Below are positions 33,201 through 38,827 of a DNA stretch of 49,987 nucleotides, piece by piece. Each line of letters starts with the position of its first letter. Positions within the stretch are counted from its first letter, which is position 1. A program made the translations under genes and the position numbers. Where the stretch lies: positions 1 to 49,987 of IMG/VR virus record IMGVR_UViG_3300032294_000420; one strand, written 5' to 3'. The notes under the pieces are model-generated. The model saw nothing but the letters and a program-made list of their open reading frames with translations, was not told the DNA's origin and ran no database searches. The DNA is from a virus.

Positions 33201-33845
33201 TTGTAACTCTTCTTTTGCTTCTCTTAATGACTCTACATATTTCTTATTTGCGTTGGTTACACGCTCTCTAGCATCTTCTTCTGCTTCAGCGTTATCCTCA
33301 AGAAGTCTTGCATAGTCAACTTGAGCCCTACGAATTCTTTCTCGTAAATCTTTTTCTTTTTTAGCAGCAGCAACTCCACCCTTCTGGGCTTTAGTTCCTG
33401 CTTGGATTGCTTTTCCTACGCCCTGAAAAGCCAACCTAGCAGTTATTGCTGCTTGCCCTAAGGCAGTAAAAGCACCTGCCAAAGTAACTAAGGCTGGTAA
33501 AGCGGCAGAACCAATTACGCTGACTAAACTTATAAGGCTAGTTCCAAGAACTCCAATAGCACCGGCAACAGCAGTAACTGCTGGCTGTAAGAAATAAAGT
33601 CTACGAGTAATGCTTGAGAAAGACCTAGCAGCATCTTCTGCTGACCTTAAATACTTAGCACTAAACAGCCCTCCGCCGCCGCCACCTGACCTTTGGAATC
33701 CTCTTTGGAAACCACTACCAACTCTACTTCCAGCATCTTCACCGACTTTATCTACATTGTTGAAAGCGTTTGCAATATCTTTTTCAACACCGGCTGTGAT
33801 AGCGCGTACAACTACATATGCATCACCTACTATGTTTGCTGCCAT
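30201..33845 (-). CDS. Tail tape measure protein
   Basis: 1214 residues behind an excellent ribosome site (GGAGGTGAT). The layout is typical: an N-terminal amphipathic region, hydrophobic segments at about 85-140, a long charged coiled coil (about 165-350), further hydrophobic stretches (FALIGGPIGILLLLLPLII), then tryptophan-rich repeats near the C terminus. The protein sets tail length and enters the host membrane on infection. Using the usual rule of about 0.15 nm per residue, a tail of roughly 180 nm is expected. It sits directly after the frameshifted chaperone genes, as in most siphoviruses. Confidence 0.93.
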   Translation of the reverse strand: MAANIVGDAYVVVRAITAGVEKDIANAFNNVDKVGEDAGSRVGSGFQRGFQRSGGGGGGLFSAKYLRSAEDAARSFSSITRRLYFLQPAVTAVAGAIGVLGTSLISLVSVIGSAALPALVTLAGAFTALGQAAITARLAFQGVGKAIQAGTKAQKGGVAAAKKEKDLRERIRRAQVDYARLLEDNAEAEEDARERVTNANKKYVESLREAKEELQQLAFDSEDAAISEQKAALELEKAREALARVSDLPPNSRARKEAELAFAEADLNYRRAIDANNDLKEKEAENAKLGPDVESQAKGQQSVIDAAKEASDAVEDQTKLIRDNKEAARRAAYDLKELKNSQDDAAGATDAYKDALADLSPEARKFVEYMVKTFLPAIKALRDAAGKNLFPKLETALENLRTKLFPALIPLLEGTGGVLGDVAIKLSETITKAENLKRLEKIWKTNDRFITNLGDAASNLYEVFLILLNAAEPLIDEFGKWLVTLTGGWKETLLLDEKTGKLAERFDIARLAIKQLGRIFSNVFDGIGKLFDANVGPGSGGQIFLDYFEKASEKFKNLEQIDGKPLKTFFADAAKNGTALFDLIGNIVGGFITLADNPELGVFFGQLSTVTDIFQRIGENLTDSLPAFGRFLIQFSLLIEKFTEAGSITIFFNVLSKVLEILNKFFASPIGQALIKLSSFILPVAAAFGAIQIAAGFFFKVVIGNISRVVGGFKSLGAKMAALKAGDPFIGVRKGSALTRVELQKQMIVDKQKQAAMKGIYISGQQAAAGIRSAGVASATATPLISKGGVAARVASGGLKSFGRAFALIGGPIGILLLLLPLIIENWDKIVAFFKGLPAKIGEIFSKVWDAITEALPKAWDKIKEWVGNVIGWLKENWPLILAVLTGPFGLLVLAVVKNWDKIIEFIQGIGAKLAEVGAKIWDWVVDTFKKAVDLYIAYWSTIFDFIKGLGGKLLEIGSKIWDWVVDTFKNAVELYIAAWEAIFTFIKNLGSKLLEIGGKIWDWIVDVFTKVVDRQIAGWTRIFDFVKGVPAKLLEFGGKIWDWVSTKLTEVIDKAKGLFNGLIDWIRGLPGRVATAASGLFNGIREAFRGALNWIIGRWNSLSFTLPSITAFGKTVGGATLRVPQIPTFAMGGIVQPSAKGTLGIIGEAGRPERIEPLDPDGLSKRDKAMIDMLAGPGKGITVNVYPSAGMDERELAAIVSRQISYSLRKGAA
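30657..31136 (-). repeat. Four exact-period 40-residue repeats in the tape measure
   Basis: Four tandem units of exactly 120 bases each encode F-I-K-x-L-G-x-K-L-L-E-I-G-x-K-I-W-D-W-V-V-D-T-F. The KIWDWV core recurs near 31080, 30960, 30840 and 30720 with no indel between copies. The copies differ in sequence but keep register. Confidence 0.95.
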
Positions 33846-33869
33846 GCGCTATCACCTCCAATATGCTTC

Positions 33870-34264
33870 TTAGCCGAGTGGCTCATCTAGGACTTTGCCA
33901 AAAGGCTTTGCCGATTCTTCGTCAAAGTCAGTTGGTGGAAAGTATGGTTTTGTTTCTTGTTTTCTAAGGTCGAAAGGTTGTATTTCTTCATCCAAAGGAA
34001 GGTCAATGTCAGCAAAGTCATTACCTCTAGACTTGCTAGAAAGTATAAACTTTTTGTCATAGAACTCTCTGTAAAAAAGAGTTCTTACCTTGTCCTTGGC
34101 GTCAATGTGTTCGCCACTCTGAGCCGATGTGATGTCATCTTCAAGAATGACATGCATAACGTCTAACATGTCGCTTGTATCCATTCCTGAAAGTTGTAGG
34201 CCACTCATAAGTGCTTTTCCATTGACATAAGGCCAGAGTTCTACTGCCCACTCTGCGATTGCTC
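33870..34264 (-). CDS. Tail assembly chaperone, frameshift (T) half
   Basis: This frame holds 112 residues from an ATG at 34208, but it stays open upstream through the end of the first chaperone gene (encoding ARAIAEWAVELWPYVNGKAL) until a stop about 35 bases before the proposed slip site. It is therefore best read as the C-terminal half of a fusion made by -1 frameshifting, giving a product of about 240 residues. The half is acidic (DDITSAQSGEHIDAKDK, PPTDFDEESAKPF), as in gpT-type chaperone tails that recruit the tape measure. Independent initiation at 34208 is possible but has only a weak ribosome site. It lies just before the tape measure gene. Confidence 0.75.
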
Positions 34265-34591
34265 TGGCCCCGGCATAGGGCGGCCTGAGTACTGCTCAAC
34301 AATCCAACCAGTAATTTCTCCAAGAGTTTCTACAGAAACAATCTTGTCTGGTGTATCTAGAAGAGCATTGAACGCAGTCCAACTCTCTGGGATTAGCACT
34401 GCCTCAAAGAAGTCCATAACAACTTTTGTTGCTGCTGCTTGGTCATTTGACGATGCAGTAGCAACCATGTCTAGAAGAACTTTTCCTTGCATTGCTGGCT
34501 TACAATGGAAATCCTGCCCATGTAATTTGAAAAACAGCGGTTCAGTAATGGCGACTCCGCCACTACCAAAGTCCTTGAATCTCGGTGTCAT
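34241..34591 (-). CDS. Tail assembly chaperone (G-like)
   Basis: 116 residues. The N terminus (PRFKDFGSGGVAITEPLFFK, then LHGQDFHCKPAMQG) and helices (LLDMVATASSNDQAAATKVV and AFNALLDTPDKIVSVETLGE) follow the G-type tail assembly chaperone pattern of actinophages (length, helical content, position two genes before the tape measure). It would coat the tape measure during tail assembly. Most ribosomes should stop at the TAG; a fraction would shift to -1 near codons 107-109 to make the longer form. Confidence 0.8.
   Translation of the reverse strand: MTPRFKDFGSGGVAITEPLFFKLHGQDFHCKPAMQGKVLLDMVATASSNDQAAATKVVMDFFEAVLIPESWTAFNALLDTPDKIVSVETLGEITGWIVEQYSGRPMPGPEQSQSGQ
34265..34271 (-). other. Candidate -1 ribosomal frameshift site
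   Basis: The transcript reads G-GGG-CCA in the G frame. The GGG codon can re-pair after a one-base backward shift, moving the ribosome into the open -1 frame. The A-site codon (CCA to GCC) re-pairs poorly, so this is not a canonical X-XXY-YYZ heptamer. It is the best slip site in the short overlap window between the -1 frame stop upstream and the G stop downstream. Confidence 0.5.
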
Positions 34592-34638
34592 ATCGTTTTC
34601 CTTATCTTTTGTCTTTTACTACTTTTGTAGTAAATATT

Positions 34639-35025
34639 TTACCTGACTAATCTAAGGTTATTTGTTAGATAACGGTTAGGCTTAGTCCCTGGATGCATTA
34701 CGGAATGTGCATAAACAACCGTAGTGCCTTTTGTAAAACGCAAAACCTGTGCCCTATTTGGTGTAATAAGGTGCGGTCTTGTTCCTTCGTGATGCGCTAA
34801 TGCGTAATCTAAAGGAGAACCAATTCTTACAAATTGACCTCTAGAATCACGCAGGTGTCTCATATGAAGTGATGCACGGAGTGCTCCGCTTCTTACTCCA
34901 ACTTGCGACTTAGCAGCAGCAAGTACGAGACGACCTTTTCTTGCTAAATACCTGCCAACAGGGCCAGCAGGGTTTTTTAGTAAGAAATCCATTTCCGCTC
35001 TACGCGGCACAAATACGGCTGGCAT
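34639..35025 (-). CDS. HK97 gp10-like neck/tail completion protein
   Basis: 128 residues, basic, with GPVGRYLARKGRLVLAAAKS, then QVGVRSGALRASLHMRH, a loop, and YALAHHEGTRPHLITP. This is the pattern of HK97 gp10-like proteins (PF04883), which help complete the head-tail junction. It overlaps the tail terminator gene by one base (TAATG). The length fits the family. Confidence 0.82.
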   Translation of the reverse strand: MPAVFVPRRAEMDFLLKNPAGPVGRYLARKGRLVLAAAKSQVGVRSGALRASLHMRHLRDSRGQFVRIGSPLDYALAHHEGTRPHLITPNRAQVLRFTKGTTVVYAHSVMHPGTKPNRYLTNNLRLVR

Positions 35026-35531
35026 TATGGAATCGCCGTAGTTACTGTTAATACTGTAGATTGAAGTCCGCCTTCAGCAGTTCTACTTTCTACTGTTGCA
35101 ATTACTCCCATACCAAAACCAGAATTTTCCCACTGGTCAATTTGAGCAGCGCTATCTAAAAGAATATAAGCATCGTAAGCAATAATTTCAGAAGCAGATT
35201 GAATTGTTTCTGCTGATGGAGGACGACCATTTTGTCCGACTACTGGAATTGAACGAGTGACAATAACATTTAGTGTGGCGCTCCGTGGGTCATTACATCT
35301 GCGAGGTTGGTTTGCTTCATCCCCTGGTGAACCAACATACGATTGAAGAAAAGAAACTACTAGTTGTTCGCAGTCAAGCGCGGGCTCACCCATTGTGTAA
35401 TAGCGGCGAGCAGGAAGTGGCATGTTGTAAGAAGCGTAAGAACTAACAACTTGCTCTAAAACATTCTCTAGCAGTTCTGCCAAATTTTTGGCACCAGCCG
35501 AGACACTAGATTTATTTATTGCAGTATTCAT
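35025..35531 (-). CDS. Tail terminator protein
   Basis: 168 residues. The long first helix (NLAELLENVLEQVVSSYASY), the segment PALDCEQLVVSFLQSYVGSP and a beta-rich end (FGMGVIATVESRTAEGGLQS) fit actinophage tail terminators related to lambda gpU. The ring caps the tail tube and stops its growth. It lies between the adaptor and the gp10-like gene. Confidence 0.7.
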   Translation of the reverse strand: MNTAINKSSVSAGAKNLAELLENVLEQVVSSYASYNMPLPARRYYTMGEPALDCEQLVVSFLQSYVGSPGDEANQPRRCNDPRSATLNVIVTRSIPVVGQNGRPPSAETIQSASEIIAYDAYILLDSAAQIDQWENSGFGMGVIATVESRTAEGGLQSTVLTVTTAIP

Positions 35532-35554
35532 TCGTCTCTCCTCTCAAGCCAACT

Positions 35555-36694
35555 CTACAGGGTGTAGATAGGTTCAACCCTAGTTCCAAGTTGAAACGAC
35601 ACGTTTGCTGTAAGTAGATTGATAACCTCATCTACTGCTGGATTTCCAAGACTTGGTCTTGTGCAGTAAATGTCATATTGGCCTGGCTCTCTTGGGCCAA
35701 TAATCGAAAGGATTTGGTCGTAAGTGACTGTAAGTGTTATTTTTTGTGTTGCTCTATTGAGAACAGCAGCGCCAGTTAGCGTTTGTGTTTTAGTATTTGT
35801 ATAGTCAGAAACAGTCATAGATACTGTCCACGCATTATCGTTAAGTAAGAAATCTCCACTTACTTCGTCAAGATAAATTACAACACTTCCTCCTGTAGAC
35901 AAGACCTTTAGGTCAAGGGCTGTCTCAGTGAAAAGGTAAGGCTTAGGAGTGATGCGTCGAGCCTTTGGAACATCTGGGCTAAATACTTTAGAACGAAGAC
36001 GAGCATTGTCTGGGTTTGCTGTTTTCAAAAATAAATCTACTGCGTATAGTCCTGTTCGTCCTTCAGCAATAAAATCTTGGTTGTCAAGAATTGTGTAAGA
36101 AACTCCTTGGCGAGAAACTGAAGTTACACGCTGAGGTAGAGCGCAGGAATCGTCTCCCTCGTAGAGTTTGATAAGTTCAATAGCAAGAATACGAGCAGCA
36201 GCCTGTCCAGCAATTGGTGGCTCTGTTCCATAAGAATAAGTAATTTCAACATTTGATGGTGTCCAGTTTGCTCCTGGAGTAGCCAACAAAGTCGAGTGCT
36301 CGACCAAATAGTATTTGGTTGGGTCAATAATTGTTCCGTCAATATCTCTAACAGTATGGACTTTTATTACCTTACGACCACGAAGTCTTACACGGGTGCT
36401 CGCTGAAGTTCCATCGCCTAAATAATCATCTGGACCATAAGGTCCAGCACCACCAACACGAATGTTTTTTACTTCTCCATCAATAAGAGTTGGAGAGTAG
36501 GTAAGAGCAGATGCCCCTGTGCGTAGGTAAGGGTCAAATGAAGAAACGTAGCGCTCTGTAACAGTTGTTGTGCCGTTATATTTACGACCAGACATAGCCC
36601 ATAGTAAATAGGAAGCAGTTTTTACAGCATCGTAGGCGTAGTCAGAATTAGCATATGCGCCTAAATCTTCTACGTTAGTCCATAGATTGCTCAT
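35555..36694 (-). CDS. Head-tail adaptor with extra C-terminal beta domain
   Basis: 379 residues behind a GGGGAGG ribosome site. The first 240 look like the helical gp6-type adaptor with a beta insertion (DLGAYANSDYAYDAVKTASY at the start; AARILAIELIKLYEGDDSCA; QRVTSVSRQGVSYTILDNQD), as in actinophage head-to-tail adaptors. The last 130 residues form an additional all-beta domain (GGSVVIYLDEVSGDFLLNDN, then ITLTVTYDQILSIIGP). It bridges portal and tail. Its place downstream of the major tail protein instead of upstream is unusual. Confidence 0.75.
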   Translation of the reverse strand: MSNLWTNVEDLGAYANSDYAYDAVKTASYLLWAMSGRKYNGTTTVTERYVSSFDPYLRTGASALTYSPTLIDGEVKNIRVGGAGPYGPDDYLGDGTSASTRVRLRGRKVIKVHTVRDIDGTIIDPTKYYLVEHSTLLATPGANWTPSNVEITYSYGTEPPIAGQAAARILAIELIKLYEGDDSCALPQRVTSVSRQGVSYTILDNQDFIAEGRTGLYAVDLFLKTANPDNARLRSKVFSPDVPKARRITPKPYLFTETALDLKVLSTGGSVVIYLDEVSGDFLLNDNAWTVSMTVSDYTNTKTQTLTGAAVLNRATQKITLTVTYDQILSIIGPREPGQYDIYCTRPSLGNPAVDEVINLLTANVSFQLGTRVEPIYTL

Positions 36695-36714
36695 TTAAGC
36701 CTCCCCAAGAAATG

Positions 36715-36765
36715 AAAAAGCGGACGACGACCATGTGCTTGCGACACGGCTGGCACGTCGTCCGC
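36715..36765 (-). terminator. Intrinsic terminator after the major tail protein gene
   Basis: On the minus strand, GCGGACGACG (36765-36756) pairs perfectly with CGTCGTCCGC (36729-36720) around a 26-base loop, followed by TTTTT (36719-36715). It begins 15 bases after the major tail protein stop. It probably limits transcription of the low-copy connector genes while leaving the highly expressed capsid and tail-tube genes upstream unaffected. Confidence 0.8.
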
Positions 36766-36780
36766 CTCCTATTTAATTAT

Positions 36781-37827
36781 TTACGCTACTGGGTCCTGAT
36801 TTGAAGCAATGATGATGTCAATTGCTTGGTCAGCGTTATAGTTTTCGTTTCCAGGAACGTTATATGTGGTTGTAGAGCCCTGAGAAGTGAAATCAGAAAC
36901 TGCTGAGTATCCACGTTGACGCACTGCGGTTCCTGTTGGAGAAACTGCTGCTGAAGCAACGTTTGTTGCTCCTGGCTTTGCGTATGTGAATGTGTTAGAA
37001 GTTACGCTTGAAATTGTGTAAGTTCCATTGAATGTAGAATCCACACCAGTAACAACAACAGACTGTCCCTGTGAGAAGCCGTGTGCTGTTGTAGTTGTAA
37101 GTGTTGCAACTTCTGATGTAAGAGCCTTGTTGTTTACAACTCTAGAAGAGTTATCAAACCATGTGTAGAAGCCCTTGAGACCAGTTGGTGCCCATGAAGA
37201 ACGAGCGTATGAGTATGGACGCTGTGCTGCGACTGGATACTCCCAACGGCCATCTAGTCCTACGTTGAAGAAATCGTTTCCAAGTCCATAACCTTCAAAT
37301 GTGTTAGCAAGCAAACCGTTTTCAATTACACGGTCACCTGATTGACGCAACTTGACATATGGGAATACCCAGTAGAAGTATGGAAGGGTAGCAGCACGCT
37401 TTCCATCCTTTACTGCGAATGACCAAACTTCTAGAGCAACACCGTTTCCTGCTGGGTCATCGCCAACGGCTGGTGCAGACCAACCAATGCTCTGACGGTC
37501 TGGTGCTTGAAGTGTTCCAAAGTTCTTACGAAGCAATAAGCCTCCAGACAAGAGCGCGGTCAATTCTGAGTCTGGTTCGCAAATTGCAAGTTCCATAGTA
37601 ATTCTCTTCAGCGTGTCAGGCGCCTTGTATGAAACACATACTGTGCCGTCTGCTGATTTTTCTGTAATTTCGTCACCCTCTTCATATTCAGGGGTGAATG
37701 AAGCACGGAGGAACGCCGAGGTGGTGTAACTGTCACCAGGATTGTTTAACAAATTTCCCGCAGCATCCAGTCTGGTGACACGGATTGCTACACCTTGGAC
37801 GCTGGCCGCGTAGTCCTGAGTGGGCAT
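36781..37827 (-). CDS. Major tail protein (tail tube)
   Basis: 348 residues behind AAGGAGAAAA. The first 200 residues (AIRVTRLDAAGNLLNNPGDS, RASFTPEYEEGDEITEKSAD, APDTLKRITMELAICEPDSE, then GNDFFNVGLDGRWEYPVA) match actinophage tail-tube proteins. Then comes one AHGF beta module (near base 37080) very similar to those in the hub and Dit, and a short unique end. The tube domain polymerises along the tape measure; the module is probably displayed on the outside of the tail. It is flanked by hairpins on both sides. Confidence 0.85.
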   Translation of the reverse strand: MPTQDYAASVQGVAIRVTRLDAAGNLLNNPGDSYTTSAFLRASFTPEYEEGDEITEKSADGTVCVSYKAPDTLKRITMELAICEPDSELTALLSGGLLLRKNFGTLQAPDRQSIGWSAPAVGDDPAGNGVALEVWSFAVKDGKRAATLPYFYWVFPYVKLRQSGDRVIENGLLANTFEGYGLGNDFFNVGLDGRWEYPVAAQRPYSYARSSWAPTGLKGFYTWFDNSSRVVNNKALTSEVATLTTTTAHGFSQGQSVVVTGVDSTFNGTYTISSVTSNTFTYAKPGATNVASAAVSPTGTAVRQRGYSAVSDFTSQGSTTTYNVPGNENYNADQAIDIIIASNQDPVA

Positions 37828-37851
37828 TCTATTTTCTCCTTATTTTCTAAT

Positions 37852-37871
37852 TGTATAGAAAACTCTATACA
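37852..37871 (-). other. Perfect 7-bp AT-rich hairpin at a gene end
   Basis: TGTATAG (37852-37858) and CTATACA (37865-37871) are perfect inverted repeats around a six-base loop. The structure overlaps the stop codon of the upstream gene and lies before the major tail protein's ribosome site. There is no U tract. It could be an mRNA processing or stability element, or an operator-like dyad. Confidence 0.5.
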
Positions 37872-38731
37872 GTTAAGTCTACTCTCACTGCAAAATGAAT
37901 AGTTGGGTCAAAGTATACCGCAGCAGGGCGGATTGCTTTTAGACGCATATCATTTTGGTTACCTGATACATCATAGCCTTGAGCCAAAGTATCGGTTACG
38001 ACATCAACATCGCCAAGGACCACCTTGACTGTGCCAGTGCCGTACATCCATTTGTTTGTCGCTGACGCTGTAGCGCCTGTTTGTCCATCAGGACCTGTTC
38101 CGGTGTATCCCGAGCCAATAATAATTTTAGTTCCACTAATTGTTTGAAGGTGTCCATCAATTGCGGTGTGAGAAATCATATAACTTGAAGATAAAAGTCC
38201 AGCAATATCTTTTGTCATATGGATAACTCCACCCTCTCCGCTAGCGGAGCCGGCTGCCATTGAAAAATCTAGTAGAGCAAGGGCTCTAGTCGCTGATAAA
38301 GCGGTTGTTCCATTTACTAAAGTGGCAGTAGAGGAAGAAAGTGCCTTATTTGCGTGAGACTCTCCCTTTCTAATTACTCCATCCCAAAGTTCTGTTTCTA
38401 GAGCCTTCTGTGTGGCTCCTTCTAACTGGCGCTTGACCCTGTCAATATAGTCATAACCAGGAAGTCCTAAAGTCGAACGTAAATCTTCTGCTTCAATAAA
38501 GAAAGGATTAATCTCTGTATATCTAATAGGGGTAGAGTTTGAAACAATACTGTCGGAAGTTGTATCTGTGTCATCGTAATTTACAAGACTACGGATACCT
38601 GTATCCCATTCCTGCGAAAAGCCTCTTACCCACTGGTCTTCATTTGAAGGTGTTTCAGGTTTTGCAACGGAAAACAAACCAAATTCCGAAGGATTAATCT
38701 TCGGTGCTTCAAATATCCCTGTGAAAGCCAT
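37865..38731 (-). CDS. Capsid-region virion protein, possibly HK97-fold related
   Basis: 288 residues directly after the major capsid gene. The central helix (YIDRVKRQLEGATQKALETE) followed by LWDG resembles the spine-helix region of HK97-type capsid-like proteins in actinophages, and the end AAVYFDPTIHFAVRVDLTV resembles their closing strands. It has no N-terminal scaffold. It may be a second capsid subunit (for example a pentamer or minor capsid form) or a capsid-stabilising protein. Which one cannot be decided from sequence. Confidence 0.65.
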   Translation of the reverse strand: MAFTGIFEAPKINPSEFGLFSVAKPETPSNEDQWVRGFSQEWDTGIRSLVNYDDTDTTSDSIVSNSTPIRYTEINPFFIEAEDLRSTLGLPGYDYIDRVKRQLEGATQKALETELWDGVIRKGESHANKALSSSTATLVNGTTALSATRALALLDFSMAAGSASGEGGVIHMTKDIAGLLSSSYMISHTAIDGHLQTISGTKIIIGSGYTGTGPDGQTGATASATNKWMYGTGTVKVVLGDVDVVTDTLAQGYDVSGNQNDMRLKAIRPAAVYFDPTIHFAVRVDLTV

Positions 38732-38776
38732 TAGTTTTCTTTCCTAACTTTTGTTTTATTTATGTTGTTTTGTATC

Positions 38777-38802
38777 GGAGGGGTCCGTTTCCGAACCCCT
38801 CC
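38777..38802 (-). other. Perfect 8-bp GC-rich hairpin after the capsid gene
   Basis: GGAGGGGT (38777-38784) and ACCCCTCC (38795-38802) are perfect inverted repeats around a ten-base loop, in the 96-base gap downstream of the major capsid gene. The minus-strand transcript continues GATACAAAAC with no U tract. It is a likely attenuator, 3'-end stabiliser or U-tract-less terminator for the most highly expressed gene. Confidence 0.6.
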
Positions 38803-38827
38803 TCAACAAATACTGTGCTATTTACTC

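Noticed and set aside
34141-34323. 60-residue minus-strand open frame overlapping both tail chaperone genes
   Set aside because: It is in the third frame across the chaperone junction, has low-quality composition and no ribosome site; the -1 frameshift explains the coding signal there.
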